DNA of 36,559 nucleotides from an uncultured Eubacteriales bacterium (GCA_900315875.1 ONAX01000008.1:1-36559); one strand, 5' to 3'. Shown: positions 16,056 to 25,122, numbered from the stretch's first letter. The notes: a model not told the origin generated them from the sequence alone. Numbers and translations: made by a program.

Positions 16056-17069
16056 ATGGAAACTATAGAAATTCTGAAAACTCTCTGCGCCGGACACGGC
16101 ATTTCCGGCTTTGAGCACGAGCTGCACGATACGATCTGTACCCTGCTGCCGTGGTGCAGCATTACGCAGAAAAGCACCGGAACCGTAATTGCGACCTTCG
16201 GCGACGATGAAGCGGAGAAAAAGATAATGCTCGACGCTCACCTTGACCGCATCGGTATGATAGTAACATATATTGACGATTCCGGCTTTCTGAAATGTGC
16301 GAATGTCGGCGGTCTTGACCTGCGCGCGCTGCCAAGCTCCACCGTTACTGTAAACGGACGTGAGCCTATCCTTGGCGTAATCTGCACAAAGCCGCCCCAC
16401 CTTGCATCCGACGCAGAAACCGATAAGGATAGCATTTGGGTGGATACCGGTTTGCCCGAAAACCGTGTGCGCGAGCTCGTACAGCAGGGCGACAGCGTAA
16501 TCATCGAAAGTCGCTTTGCACAGCTCCTCGGCGACAGAGTAAGCTGTGCTGCTCTTGATAACCGTGCAGGCTGCGCTGCTCTTATTAAATGCGCAGAGCT
16601 GCTGCGCGGAAAGAACCTGCCATGCAGAGTTTCGCTTGTATTCTCCTCACAGGAAGAAACTAACGAAAGCGGAGCCGCAGCATCCGCCTTTTCCGTAGCC
16701 CCGAATGAAGCAATAGTCGTAGACGTAGGTTTTGCGGAGCAGGACGGCGTCCCGAAGGGCAAAAGCGGAAAGCTCGGCAACGGTGTCATTATAAGCATTG
16801 CCCCCACTCTTTCAAGAAAAATGACGGACACTCTCATTACCCTTGCGGGAGAAATGAACATCAGCACCTCCTTTGAGGTTGACGGCGGCGCAACCGGAAC
16901 AAATGCGGATAAAATCGCAGTTACCGGAAGCGGTATCCCCTGTGCGGTAGTAAGCATTCCCGTCAAGAACATGCATACCCAGACTGAAACGGCGTCCATA
17001 GGAGATATTAATGCCTGTGCCGCACTGCTTGCACGATATATTCAGGAGGAGGGACAATCAAATGGCTGA
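16056..17069 (+). CDS. M42 family metallo-aminopeptidase (first of a tandem pair)
   Basis: About 337 residues. M42 (glutamyl aminopeptidase/CelM/TET) landmarks are LDAHLDRIG (first metal ligand His and Asp), LDNRAGCAALIKC (bridging Asp), SSQEETNESGA (catalytic Glu pair), VVDVGFAEQDG (Asp ligand) and VKNMHTQTETAS (His ligand). All five sites are kept, so a dinuclear zinc or cobalt peptidase acting on short peptides in the cytoplasm is expected. M42 enzymes usually assemble into tetrahedral dodecamers. ATG 16056 is preferred over ATG 16053 because GGAGG lies five rather than two bases upstream. It starts 15 bases after murD and its end overlaps the second M42 gene by eight bases. Confidence 0.88.
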   Translation: METIEILKTLCAGHGISGFEHELHDTICTLLPWCSITQKSTGTVIATFGDDEAEKKIMLDAHLDRIGMIVTYIDDSGFLKCANVGGLDLRALPSSTVTVNGREPILGVICTKPPHLASDAETDKDSIWVDTGLPENRVRELVQQGDSVIIESRFAQLLGDRVSCAALDNRAGCAALIKCAELLRGKNLPCRVSLVFSSQEETNESGAAASAFSVAPNEAIVVDVGFAEQDGVPKGKSGKLGNGVIISIAPTLSRKMTDTLITLAGEMNISTSFEVDGGATGTNADKIAVTGSGIPCAVVSIPVKNMHTQTETASIGDINACAALLARYIQEEGQSNG

Positions 17070-18087
17070 TATGCTGCTTCTGGAGAGGCTTTGCCGCGCA
17101 AACGGGATATCCGGCGACGAGGGCGCTGTGCGCGACATTATTCTGGATGAAATAATTTCCTACGCCGATGAAATAAACATAGACCCTCTCGGAAATCTTC
17201 TATTATTCAAAAAGGGTGCAAACACCCCGGCAAACCGACTGATGATTTCGGCTCACATGGACGAAGTGGGCTTCATTGTAACACATATCTGCGACGACGG
17301 TCTGCTGAAAATAGAAACTGTCGGTGGAATCAACAACAGCGCTGTATTCGCAAAGCAGGTTCTTGTCGGAAAAAATGCTATTCCAGGCTCTGTGTGCAGC
17401 GCGCCCATTCACCTTGTAAGCAATGAACAGCGCAAGAAATATCCACCCTGCAGCGAGCTTACGGTGGATATCGGGGCTGCCGACAAGGAGGAGGCGCTGA
17501 AATACGTCCGTCCCGGCGACAGTGTTGTATTCGACAGCGTATACGAAAACAAGAACGGCAGGATAATCGGCAAAGCGCTGGATGACCGCTTTGGCTGTCT
17601 TGTGCTTATCGGAATGATAAAGAGTGATCTGCCGTACGACATGCATTTTGCCTTCTGCGTTCAGGAGGAGGTCGGTCTGCGCGGTTCAACGGCTGCTGCA
17701 TATACCATCGCCCCTGACTGCGCAATAGTAATAGAGGCTACTACCGCTGCGGACATACCAGGTTCGGAAAACGAGCAAAAGGTGTGCTGCGTGGGGGGCG
17801 GAGCCGTGGTTTCATTCATGGACCGCTCCACAATATATGACAGAAAGCTTTATGATCTTGCGTTTTCTCTGGCAAAGGAGAATGACATCCCAGTTCAGAC
17901 GAAAAGTGTAATTGCAGGCGGAAACGACGCCGGAGCAATACATAAAAGCCGCGGCGGAGTGCGCACAGCAGCTGTATCCGTGCCTTGCCGCTATCTGCAT
18001 TCATCCTCAGGTCTTATAAGCACCGACGACGCAAATGCCGTCGAAGCTCTTGTGCGCCGGCTCGCAGAGGCTGTTGCAGCAGGATGA
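17062..18087 (+). CDS. M42 family metallo-aminopeptidase (second of a tandem pair)
   Basis: A 341-residue paralogue of the preceding gene, of a different M42 branch. Landmarks are ISAHMDEVGF, KALDDRFGCLVL, CVQEEVGLRGS, VIEATTAADIPG (Glu rather than Asp at the metal-ligand position, as in the PepA/FrvX type) and VPCRYLHSSSG with the final His. The start ATG 17062 lies inside the end of the first M42 gene and has AGGAGGAGGG eight bases upstream; a longer frame from 17011 exists but is only the overlap. It is followed by a GNAT gene with an ATGA overlap. Tight coupling of two M42 subunits suggests either complementary substrate ranges or a mixed dodecamer, which is inference. Confidence 0.9.
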   Translation: MADMLLLERLCRANGISGDEGAVRDIILDEIISYADEINIDPLGNLLLFKKGANTPANRLMISAHMDEVGFIVTHICDDGLLKIETVGGINNSAVFAKQVLVGKNAIPGSVCSAPIHLVSNEQRKKYPPCSELTVDIGAADKEEALKYVRPGDSVVFDSVYENKNGRIIGKALDDRFGCLVLIGMIKSDLPYDMHFAFCVQEEVGLRGSTAAAYTIAPDCAIVIEATTAADIPGSENEQKVCCVGGGAVVSFMDRSTIYDRKLYDLAFSLAKENDIPVQTKSVIAGGNDAGAIHKSRGGVRTAAVSVPCRYLHSSSGLISTDDANAVEALVRRLAEAVAAG

Positions 18088-18848
18088 TAAGACTTGTAGA
18101 CAATGACCTTTCCGGCGCAGAGCTCAGACGCATATGCAGTGCTGATGATATCTGCGCGTGCCGCATCGGCAGTCTTTTTGAAAGCTACGGCCGGCATGAA
18201 TCCCTTGCCCGTTTCTGGACAGGCCGGGATGAAAACGATAATGCATTTGCCACAGCGCTTTACTGCTCAAATGCCTGCATTTACTGCACAGGCAGCGTTA
18301 TTTCTGACGAAATTGCAGATTTTATTAATGTCCTGTCCCCGAAAACAATATTTTCCCGACAGGATACCTGTCTTTCCGGCAGCACTCAGCTGTCGCTGAT
18401 GTCGCTGAAAGGAAAGCGCACGCCACCGATAACCTCACAGGCAGAGATTTTCAGCGGCTACTGTGATGTACCCACGAGGGAGATATATGCACTGCTGCAA
18501 AGCTGCCGCTGCGAGGATATAGGCGACATCCCATATAATGATTTTGCATCCGAGCTGCTGCATTTTCAGCGCTTCGGTAATTCTTTCTGCAGTATTGTCA
18601 GAGATGGCGGCGCCGTCGTTTCATTTGCAATGGTGCAGTTTATAACCCGTTCGTGTGCTGTTATCGGAGCAGTATGTACGGCTCCCGGCAGCCGAAGGAT
18701 GGGATACGGCAGTCTTTGCGTCAGCGCTCTGACAAATGCGCTGCAGGACAGGACAATATACATTGTCCGAAATCCCGACAGAAACAGAAGCTTTTACAGA
18801 AATCTCGGCTTTTCGGACGACGGCAGCGTGTATTCGGCAATACCATGA
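18084..18848 (+). CDS. GNAT family N-acetyltransferase
   Basis: A 254-residue protein. The C-terminal ~110 residues form a GNAT fold: FCSIVRDGGAVVSFAMVQF, then AVIGAVCTAPGSRRMGYGSL with the acetyl-CoA binding R/Q-x-x-G-x-G/A-like loop, and NPDRNRSFYRNLGFSDDG at the end. The N-terminal half is variable and probably shapes the substrate site. The start ATG 18084 overlaps the stop of the second M42 gene (ATGA), so it is translationally coupled to it. Substrate unknown; an amino acid, peptide or cell-wall precursor would fit the neighbourhood. Confidence 0.8.
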   Translation: MIRLVDNDLSGAELRRICSADDICACRIGSLFESYGRHESLARFWTGRDENDNAFATALYCSNACIYCTGSVISDEIADFINVLSPKTIFSRQDTCLSGSTQLSLMSLKGKRTPPITSQAEIFSGYCDVPTREIYALLQSCRCEDIGDIPYNDFASELLHFQRFGNSFCSIVRDGGAVVSFAMVQFITRSCAVIGAVCTAPGSRRMGYGSLCVSALTNALQDRTIYIVRNPDRNRSFYRNLGFSDDGSVYSAIP

Positions 18849-18954
18849 CGACGCATTCTGCCCGCGTTATAGCGTAGTTTCTATGCATGAAGTATGACCG
18901 CCTCATAAAAGACTCACACGGCAAGCCGCAACTCACGAACAGGATGGTGCCCTT

Positions 18955-19344
18955 ATGACAAGAGACGAACTGAAGCTGTACATTTTCGAAACCTACAGCA
19001 CGTCCCCTGATATGCCCTGGCCCGACAGCCCGGAGGACGAGGTATTCCGCCACAGCTCGAACAGAAAATGGTTTGCCCTATGCATGAGGATACCCAAAAG
19101 ATATTTAGGTCTGTCCGGAGACGAACGGACAGATGTACTCAATATGAAATGCGATCCTCTAATGACCGGATCGCTGCTTGGCAGGGAGGGCTTTTTCCCT
19201 GCATATCACATGAATAAGGATAAGTGGATCTCAGCAGTTATCAGCGACGCTGACGAAGAACTGCTGAAAACGGTGCTGGATATGAGCTTTGAGCTTACTG
19301 CACCGAAAATAAAAAGGAAAAGAAAAGACAACCAAGGAGAATAA
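18955..19344 (+). CDS. MmcQ/YjbR family protein
   Basis: A 129-residue protein with the family pattern: a short helix (TRDELKLYIFETY), DEVFRHSSNRKWFALCMRIP with the conserved K/R-W-F strand, VLNMKCDPLMTGSLL, the G-x-FPAYHMNKDKWISAVI motif, and a final helix (DEELLKTVLDMSFEL). This is the YjbR/CyaY-like fold, described as DNA-binding by structural similarity but of unsettled function. It follows a 106-base gap with no promoter or terminator that I can recognise, and ends one base before the next gene. The basic C-terminus (KIKRKRKD) is consistent with nucleic-acid contact. Confidence 0.85.
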   Translation: MTRDELKLYIFETYSTSPDMPWPDSPEDEVFRHSSNRKWFALCMRIPKRYLGLSGDERTDVLNMKCDPLMTGSLLGREGFFPAYHMNKDKWISAVISDADEELLKTVLDMSFELTAPKIKRKRKDNQGE

Positions 19345-19345
19345 G

Positions 19346-20602
19346 ATGGAATCTGAATTTTTTGACATATCCCCTGAAATACTCAGCCTTGCCGACAAGG
19401 CTCTGGAAATGACTAAACCTGTTTTTGAGGAAATCGACAGCATTACGCGCCACAACCAGCTGAAGATGCTGAAGGCGTTTCAGGATGCAAGAGTCAGCGA
19501 AAGCTGCTTTGCCGCGTCCACAGGCTACGGCTACGGCGACAGGGGACGCGAAGCCCTCGACAGCATTTTTGCCCAGGTACTTGACACCGAGGACGCACTT
19601 GTGCGCCACAATTTTGCAAGCGGCACTCATACGCTGACGGTCGCTCTTTTCGGAGTTATGCGCCCGGGAGATACAATGGTAAGCGTAACCGGTGCGCCTT
19701 ATGATACGCTGCAGGGCGTTATCGGGATGGGTGACAAAAAAAGCAGCGGCAGCCTGAAGGAATTCGGGGTCAACTACAAGCAGCTTGATCTTCTGCCTGA
19801 CGGCAGAGTTGATATTGAGGGCATGAAGAACGTAATCACGCCCGACACTAAAATGGTATATATTCAGCGTTCGAGGGGCTACAGTCTCCGTCCGACGCTG
19901 CTTATCGATGATATAAAGGAAATATCCGCAGCCGCAAGGGCACTTGCACCGGACTGTATCGTTATGCTCGACAACTGCTACGGTGAATTTGTCGAACGCG
20001 AAGCTCCCGGAAAATACGTTGACCTTATGGCAGGCTCACTTATCAAGAACCCCGGCGGCGGTATCGCTCCTACAGGCGGATATATTGCCGGAAAGGCTTC
20101 TCTTGTTGAGGACTGCTCCTACAGACTGACCACTCCCGGAACGGGAAAGGAAATCGGCTGCACGCTGAACCAGTCAAGAGAGCTTTTCATGGGTGCCTTC
20201 AGTGCTCCGCACGTTACCGGCGAGGCTCTGAAAACCGCTGTATTCACTTCAGCGCTTTTCGAGCTTTCAGGCTTTGAGGTCACTCCACGCTACAACGAGC
20301 GCAGGGGCGATATAATCCAGGCTCTGTGCCTTGAAACCGCAGACAGGCTTGTCGCCTTCTGTCAGGGTATACAGGCGGCCTCCCCTATCGATTCCTTCGT
20401 AACCCCCGAGCCGTGGGATATGCCGGGTTACGACAGCAAGGTCATTATGGCGGCAGGCGCATTCACACTCGGCTCTTCAATAGAGCTTTCCGCTGACGCT
20501 CCGCTTCGGGAACCCTTTGCCGTATGGATGCAGGGCGGCCTTAATTTCCACAGCGGAATGACTGCTGCACTGCTTGCGGCAGAAAAAATGAAAAACCTAT
20601 GA
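19346..20602 (+). CDS. Methionine gamma-lyase family PLP enzyme (aluminium-resistance/YnbB family)
   Basis: A 418-residue fold-type I PLP enzyme. The N-terminus (ALVRHNFASGTHTLTVALFG, VSVTGAPYDTLQGVIG) and the lysine region AGSLIKNPGGGIAPTGGYIAG match the family annotated as methionine gamma-lyase or aluminium resistance protein (B. subtilis YnbB type), distinct from classic MetC/MegL enzymes. VMLDNCYGEFVE supplies the cofactor-binding aspartate, and the lysine of SLIKNPGGG is the likely Schiff-base residue. Length is normal. AAGGAG lies just before ATG 19346, overlapping the end of the MmcQ gene. The true substrate of this family is poorly known, so I would not assume methionine. Confidence 0.9.
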   Translation: MESEFFDISPEILSLADKALEMTKPVFEEIDSITRHNQLKMLKAFQDARVSESCFAASTGYGYGDRGREALDSIFAQVLDTEDALVRHNFASGTHTLTVALFGVMRPGDTMVSVTGAPYDTLQGVIGMGDKKSSGSLKEFGVNYKQLDLLPDGRVDIEGMKNVITPDTKMVYIQRSRGYSLRPTLLIDDIKEISAAARALAPDCIVMLDNCYGEFVEREAPGKYVDLMAGSLIKNPGGGIAPTGGYIAGKASLVEDCSYRLTTPGTGKEIGCTLNQSRELFMGAFSAPHVTGEALKTAVFTSALFELSGFEVTPRYNERRGDIIQALCLETADRLVAFCQGIQAASPIDSFVTPEPWDMPGYDSKVIMAAGAFTLGSSIELSADAPLREPFAVWMQGGLNFHSGMTAALLAAEKMKNL

Positions 20603-21231
20603 AAAAGGACATATCGCTGCGCTATGCGGCGCTGTCACTTGCTGCAGCGGCGCTGTACCTTGCAGCCGCCGCCACTATGTCAGGTCTGTGCTATTCTATG
20701 CAGCAGTCCGGCACTATCGGCTATTATGCAGCAGCCGGACTGACTACTGTCGTCAGCGGCAGCATACCGTCCGTTTTTCTTCTGCTTGCCGGCTGCAGTC
20801 CGCAATGGCGCGCAAACGGAAATGCCGCCGGTGCTCCGGCGACTTTTTTGTATATAGCAGCCGGAGCGGCGCTTTGCACAGGACTTGACATACTTGTGTC
20901 CCTGCTTTCCGGTGCCCCGGCTGATACACGTATTACTGCAAATATTCCGCTCGCAATTATTACTCTGGCGCTGCTTCCCGCAGCAGCAGAAGAGCTGCTT
21001 TTCCGCGGCTTTATTCTGCACTCGCTGCGACAATACGGGGATGTGTTTGCGGTTATTATCAGTTCAGTTTTATTTGCGGCAGTTCATCTGAATCCTGCTG
21101 CGGCTATACTGGCGTTTCTGTCAGGTATGGTGCTCGGCTTTATAAGGATAAAAACCGGACGACTTATTTCCTCGGTCCTGACGCATTTCATCATCAACAG
21201 CGCCGCAATAATAATCAGCGCAATTTGTTAA
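20599..21231 (+). CDS. CPBP family intramembrane glutamic metalloprotease (Abi family)
   Basis: A 210-residue protein with about six membrane segments. It shows the CPBP (Rce1-like) motifs: EELLFRGFIL (motif 1, catalytic Glu pair and Arg), SSVLFAAVHLN (motif 2, His) and THFIINS (motif 3, His and Asn). In bacteria these membrane proteases are linked with bacteriocin immunity and protein maturation, but the target here is unknown. It overlaps the PLP-enzyme gene by ATGA. The Ala-rich N-terminus forms the first two helices. Confidence 0.85.
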   Translation: MKKDISLRYAALSLAAAALYLAAAATMSGLCYSMQQSGTIGYYAAAGLTTVVSGSIPSVFLLLAGCSPQWRANGNAAGAPATFLYIAAGAALCTGLDILVSLLSGAPADTRITANIPLAIITLALLPAAAEELLFRGFILHSLRQYGDVFAVIISSVLFAAVHLNPAAAILAFLSGMVLGFIRIKTGRLISSVLTHFIINSAAIIISAIC

Positions 21232-21250
21232 TGTCACCGGAGTTGATAAT

Positions 21251-21718
21251 ATGAACGACGACGAAAAATTCATGAAGCTTGCCATTCTGCAGGCAAAAAA
21301 GGCATATGAGCTTGGCGAGGTTCCCATCGGCGCAATAATTGTGCGTGACGGAGAGGTCGTCGGAGAGGGCTACAACCGCCGCGAAACCGGCAAAAATGCC
21401 CTGTACCATGCCGAGCTTGAAGCCATAGACGACGCGTGCCGCAGGCTTGGCGGCTGGCGGCTGTGGCAGTGCGAAATGTATGTCACGCTTGAGCCATGTC
21501 CCATGTGCGCAGGAGCTGTTATCAATTCAAGGCTGCGCAGGATAGTCTACGGCTGCAGCGATGCAAAAGCAGGCTCTGTCGGCTCCGTAACAAACCTTTT
21601 CGACCTGCCATATAATCACAGGCCGGAGGTAGTAAGCGGAGTACTGGCGGACGAATGCTCGGCTATGCTGTCACAGTTTTTCAAAGAGCTGAGAGAAAGG
21701 AAGCGAAACACGACATGA
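21251..21718 (+). CDS. tadA: tRNA-specific adenosine deaminase TadA
   Basis: A 155-residue zinc deaminase that converts A34 to inosine in tRNA-Arg(ACG). HAE (His53, Glu55) and PCPMC (Cys83, Cys86) are the zinc-binding and catalytic residues; VPIGAIIV and GAVINSRLRRIVYG are typical of TadA, as is the DAKAGSVGS stretch. Length is normal for the family. It starts 19 bases after the CPBP gene and its stop overlaps the next gene (ATGA). Confidence 0.95.
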   Translation: MNDDEKFMKLAILQAKKAYELGEVPIGAIIVRDGEVVGEGYNRRETGKNALYHAELEAIDDACRRLGGWRLWQCEMYVTLEPCPMCAGAVINSRLRRIVYGCSDAKAGSVGSVTNLFDLPYNHRPEVVSGVLADECSAMLSQFFKELRERKRNTT

Positions 21719-22542
21719 CGGAGCTTCTGATACTTGCGGTGTGCCTTGCGGCATCTGCACTGATAATTACCCTCGGTCTTGTCATAATGCGCCGCATGAA
21801 GAAAAAGCCCGGAGCAGTGATAAAAATCATTTACTGCGTTTTTGTCTGTCTGCTTGTCTTTTCAGGCGGAACGTTTGTTTATCTTAGTATATACTACAAA
21901 GCCACCGACAGAGCCGTCGCCGCACTGTCAGGCAGCGATAATGTCAAGGTCACAAGCTCAGAGGACGGCTATTTATTTGACGGCAGCGGAAAGGATACAC
22001 TGCTGATTTTCTACCCCGGCGCAAAGGTAGAAAGCGAAGCCTACGCTCCTCTGATGAATTCGATTGCTGAAAGCGGCGTTGACTGCTTTCTTCTGACCAT
22101 GCCTTTTCACCTGGCTATTCTGGATATCAACGCAGCAGACAGGGTAATAGAGTCACACCGATATGAACATATAATAGTGTCCGGTCATTCACTGGGAGGG
22201 ACAGCTGCATCATACTGGGCAAGCCAAAGCAGCAAAGCCGATGCAATCGTTCTTCTGGCTTCATTTCCGTCATCCGCGCTTGCTGACAGCATGCGTCTGC
22301 TGTCGGTTTACGGCAGCGAGGACGGTGTTCTGGTCAAAAGCCAGTATGAAGGATCCCGGCAGTATTTTCCGGAAAACAGCCGGGAGCTGGTAATTGAGGG
22401 CGGAAATCACGCCGGCTTCGGTGATTACGGATTTCAGTCAGGCGACAAAGAAGCACTGATTTCTGCAGAAAAACAGCAGCAGATCACCGCAGAAGCCGTT
22501 TCACAGCTTGCAAGTGAGCTTCAGAGCTCCAAGTCAAAATAA
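21715..22542 (+). CDS. Membrane-anchored alpha/beta hydrolase
   Basis: A 275-residue protein. Two N-terminal hydrophobic segments (about 3-22 and 36-57) surround a short basic loop (RRMKKK). The rest is an alpha/beta-hydrolase fold: LLIFYPGAKVESEAYAPLM, the nucleophile elbow GHSLGG, the acid in YGSEDG and the histidine in GGNHAGFGDYG. The Ser-Asp-His triad is thus complete. ATG 21715 overlaps the tadA stop (ATGA). Similar proteins are annotated as carboxymethylenebutenolidase-like or as general hydrolases; the substrate is not predictable. Confidence 0.85.
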   Translation: MTELLILAVCLAASALIITLGLVIMRRMKKKPGAVIKIIYCVFVCLLVFSGGTFVYLSIYYKATDRAVAALSGSDNVKVTSSEDGYLFDGSGKDTLLIFYPGAKVESEAYAPLMNSIAESGVDCFLLTMPFHLAILDINAADRVIESHRYEHIIVSGHSLGGTAASYWASQSSKADAIVLLASFPSSALADSMRLLSVYGSEDGVLVKSQYEGSRQYFPENSRELVIEGGNHAGFGDYGFQSGDKEALISAEKQQQITAEAVSQLASELQSSKSK

Positions 22543-22566
22543 TTAGACCCGAAAGGAAGAATAACA

Positions 22567-23040
22567 TTGGGCAAGGAAACCAAAACGAATGCTATGCGCA
22601 GACTTGATGCGCTTAAAATACCATATAAGGAACATTATTACACCGCCTCCGGTGCGCTCTCCGGAACAGAGGTCGCATCCGAGCTGCACGAGGACCCGTC
22701 GCTTGTTTTCAAAACCCTTGTAACAGCAGGAAAAAGCGGAGCGCACTATGTTTTCGTAATACCCGTAGAGCGGGAGCTTGACCTGAAGAAGGCTGCTTCT
22801 GTTGTGGGGGAAAAATCTGTTGCCATGGTAAAATCCAAGGAGCTGCTGCCGCTGACGGGATATGTTCACGGCGGCTGCTCGCCCATAGGTATGAAAAAGT
22901 TTTTCCGCACCACAATAGATATTAGCGCCGAAGGACTTGACAGGATTTTTTTCAGCGGCGGCAGAATAGGCTTTCAGATAGAGCTTGACCCGAAGCTGCT
23001 GAAAAATGTAATTGAATTTGAATATGCGCAGCTGACATAA
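22567..23040 (+). CDS. ybaK: Cys-tRNA(Pro)/Cys-tRNA(Cys) deacylase, YbaK/EbsC family
   Basis: A 157-residue single-domain protein of the YbaK/ProX deacylase family, which hydrolyses mischarged Cys-tRNA(Pro). It shows TNAMRRLDALKIPYKEHYY, the LVFKTLVTAG strand with the conserved Lys, YVFVIPVERELDLKKAA and GGCSPIGMKK with the family's GxxSPxG loop. The start is TTG 22567 with AAGGAAG upstream, consistent with the short gap to the preceding gene. A translation-fidelity role is expected, acting in trans on free aminoacyl-tRNA. Confidence 0.9.
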   Translation: MGKETKTNAMRRLDALKIPYKEHYYTASGALSGTEVASELHEDPSLVFKTLVTAGKSGAHYVFVIPVERELDLKKAASVVGEKSVAMVKSKELLPLTGYVHGGCSPIGMKKFFRTTIDISAEGLDRIFFSGGRIGFQIELDPKLLKNVIEFEYAQLT

Positions 23041-23075
23041 ATGCGGCTGAAAAACCACAGAAAAGGAGAATCACA

Positions 23076-24026
23076 ATGCTTGAACATCTCAAAACGGCCG
23101 AAGAGGTACTGCAGCAGGTAAGCGGCGCCGTTCTCGGCAAGGACGACCAGATAAAAACAATAATGGCAGCCTTCCTTGCCGGAGGGCACGTTCTGCTTGA
23201 GGATATTCCCGGCGTCGGAAAAACCACGCTCGCGATGTCATTTGCAGGCGCTATGGGTCTGAACTGCAAAAGAGTACAGTTCACCCCTGACGTAATGCCC
23301 TCGGATCTTACTGGCTTTTCTGTATACAGCCGCGAAAACGACAAATTTGTCTACCAGGAGGGTGCAGTTTTCTGCAATCTTCTGCTGGCGGATGAAATCA
23401 ACCGTACCTCCCCGAAAACGCAGTCTGCTCTGCTGGAGGTAATGGAGGAACGCAAGGTATCTGTCGAGGGCGTTACCCGCGAGGTACCCTCCCCGTTCCT
23501 TGTAATAGCAACGCAGAACCCTCTGGGTTCAATCGGAACACAGGCTCTGCCGGAGGCTCAGACTGACCGTTTCATGGTAAATCTGTCTCTGGGCTATCCG
23601 GACGAAAAAAGCGAGCTTGAAATAGCCCGCACCGTCGGAAAATATTCCCGTACCGAGTCAGTGCATGCAGTATGCACGCCGGAAATATTCTGCGAAATGC
23701 AGGACGATATCCACAATATCTTCATCAAGGACGAGATATATAATTATATTCTGCAGCTTGTCTGCGCAACGAGAAATCACGATTATATCGAGCACGGTGC
23801 CAGTCCCCGTGCCACAATATCAATGGTCAGGATGTCCAAGGCATACGCGTGGCTTTGCGGACGCGGCTATGTAATACCTTCCGACGTACAGACTCTGCTG
23901 CCGGGCGTTCTGCGCCACAGGATAAGCCTGAGCGCCACCGCAAAAATGAACGGTGCCGGCCGCGACGACGTTATCGCAAGCATTATCAAAAACGTCCGCA
24001 CGCCTTATATGGGAGCCGGAAAATGA
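23076..24026 (+). CDS. MoxR-type AAA+ ATPase
   Basis: A 316-residue AAA+ ATPase of the MoxR subfamily: Walker A IPGVGKTT (Lys49), Walker B LLLADEIN (Asp106, Glu107), the EVMEERKVSVEG insert, sensor 1 in VIATQNP, an arginine finger region AQTDRFM, and GASPRATISM in the lid. MoxR ATPases act as chaperones that activate partner proteins, often with von Willebrand A or DUF58 proteins. It is followed with an ATGA overlap by a DUF58 gene and then a transglutaminase-domain membrane protein, the common MoxR-DUF58-TgpA module. AAAGGAG precedes ATG 23076. Confidence 0.93.
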   Translation: MLEHLKTAEEVLQQVSGAVLGKDDQIKTIMAAFLAGGHVLLEDIPGVGKTTLAMSFAGAMGLNCKRVQFTPDVMPSDLTGFSVYSRENDKFVYQEGAVFCNLLLADEINRTSPKTQSALLEVMEERKVSVEGVTREVPSPFLVIATQNPLGSIGTQALPEAQTDRFMVNLSLGYPDEKSELEIARTVGKYSRTESVHAVCTPEIFCEMQDDIHNIFIKDEIYNYILQLVCATRNHDYIEHGASPRATISMVRMSKAYAWLCGRGYVIPSDVQTLLPGVLRHRISLSATAKMNGAGRDDVIASIIKNVRTPYMGAGK

Positions 24027-25117
24027 AAAAGATCGCCGCTTTTCTTCTGATATTTGCGACCTGGTATTTCGCCGGAATGAACCGTCATGCGCCGATGATG
24101 GCAACTATGCTGTGTGCACTGCTGGTCATTGTCGTTTCCTTTGTACTTTCGCGTGCGCTGCGCGGAAAAATAGACGCCGATATTCCGGCGCAAAAGACAT
24201 TTGCCTTCAAGGATGCTCAGACGCCCTTTGTTTTCCATATTCAAAACAGAAGCCGGCTGCCGGTCAATCATTTCCGTCTGAGCTTTTCAATGAAATACCG
24301 CTCGCAGAAAAAACGCATATACAAACGCCTTTACGGCAGCGCAGCAGGGAAAAACGATAAAGAGAGCAGTATGTCCGAATTCTATTTCACAGCCCCGTAC
24401 TGCGGACTGATTGACGTTTCCCTGCACAGAATACGTGTCTATGACTATTTCCGGTTGTTTTCCACTTCAAAAAAGCTGCACTATGACAGTGCGCAGATAT
24501 ATGTGCTGCCATTCCCGAAAAATGTGAAAATTGATATTCCCTATCTGCTGACCGCCGTCGGCGAGCCTAACGCTCAGGTAACATCCGATGCCGGCGGAGA
24601 TGATTTCAGCGAAATCCGACTTATCCGTGAATACCGCGACGGCGACCTTATGCGGCACATACACCGCAATTACAGTGCGCGCTCCGGAAAGCTCTGGATC
24701 AAGGAATATTACCGCGACAACGACAGAAAGATTAACGTATACCTGAACACATCATCCAAACAGCCGCTGTCCGCCGATTTACTTGACGCTTACTACGAGC
24801 TTGTCAGCTCAGTTCTGACATCCTGCGTAAAATACGGACTTTCAATGCGTATCAACTGGCTTGACGCCGAAAGCGGCCAGGCACGCGAATATGAGCTTCG
24901 CTGCTCGGACGACGTTTCCGCTCTGCTTGCAAAGCTGTACTGCACCAATACTGCCTGCAGTCCCGAAGCATTTGCCGCCGTTTTCGGGGATACCGACAGC
25001 GGTATGGTCCTTTCCGCATCGCTGCAGTGGATATTCGGCGGTGTGCCGGTTTTCACCTTTGACAAGAAAACTCTTTCTGCTCAGCTCGAATCAAGAGTTT
25101 TCGTTCTTGGGAGGTGA
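24023..25117 (+). CDS. DUF58 domain membrane protein
   Basis: A 364-residue protein. Two N-terminal membrane helices are followed by a beta-rich region (FVFHIQNRSRLPVNHFRLSF) and the DUF58 signature FSEIRLIREYRDGDLMRHIH with KLWIKEYYRD. The C-terminal ~150 residues look like a degenerate von Willebrand A fold (INVYLNTSS, DLLDAYYELVSSVL). DUF58 proteins pair with MoxR ATPases, as here. The real start is ATG 24023, overlapping the moxR stop; longer frames upstream only read through that gene. Confidence 0.9.
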   Translation: MKKIAAFLLIFATWYFAGMNRHAPMMATMLCALLVIVVSFVLSRALRGKIDADIPAQKTFAFKDAQTPFVFHIQNRSRLPVNHFRLSFSMKYRSQKKRIYKRLYGSAAGKNDKESSMSEFYFTAPYCGLIDVSLHRIRVYDYFRLFSTSKKLHYDSAQIYVLPFPKNVKIDIPYLLTAVGEPNAQVTSDAGGDDFSEIRLIREYRDGDLMRHIHRNYSARSGKLWIKEYYRDNDRKINVYLNTSSKQPLSADLLDAYYELVSSVLTSCVKYGLSMRINWLDAESGQAREYELRCSDDVSALLAKLYCTNTACSPEAFAAVFGDTDSGMVLSASLQWIFGGVPVFTFDKKTLSAQLESRVFVLGR

Positions 25118-25122
25118 CCGGC

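Noticed and set aside
16238-16999. 253-codon minus-strand frame
   Set aside because: Antisense to the first M42 peptidase, which has all metal ligands.
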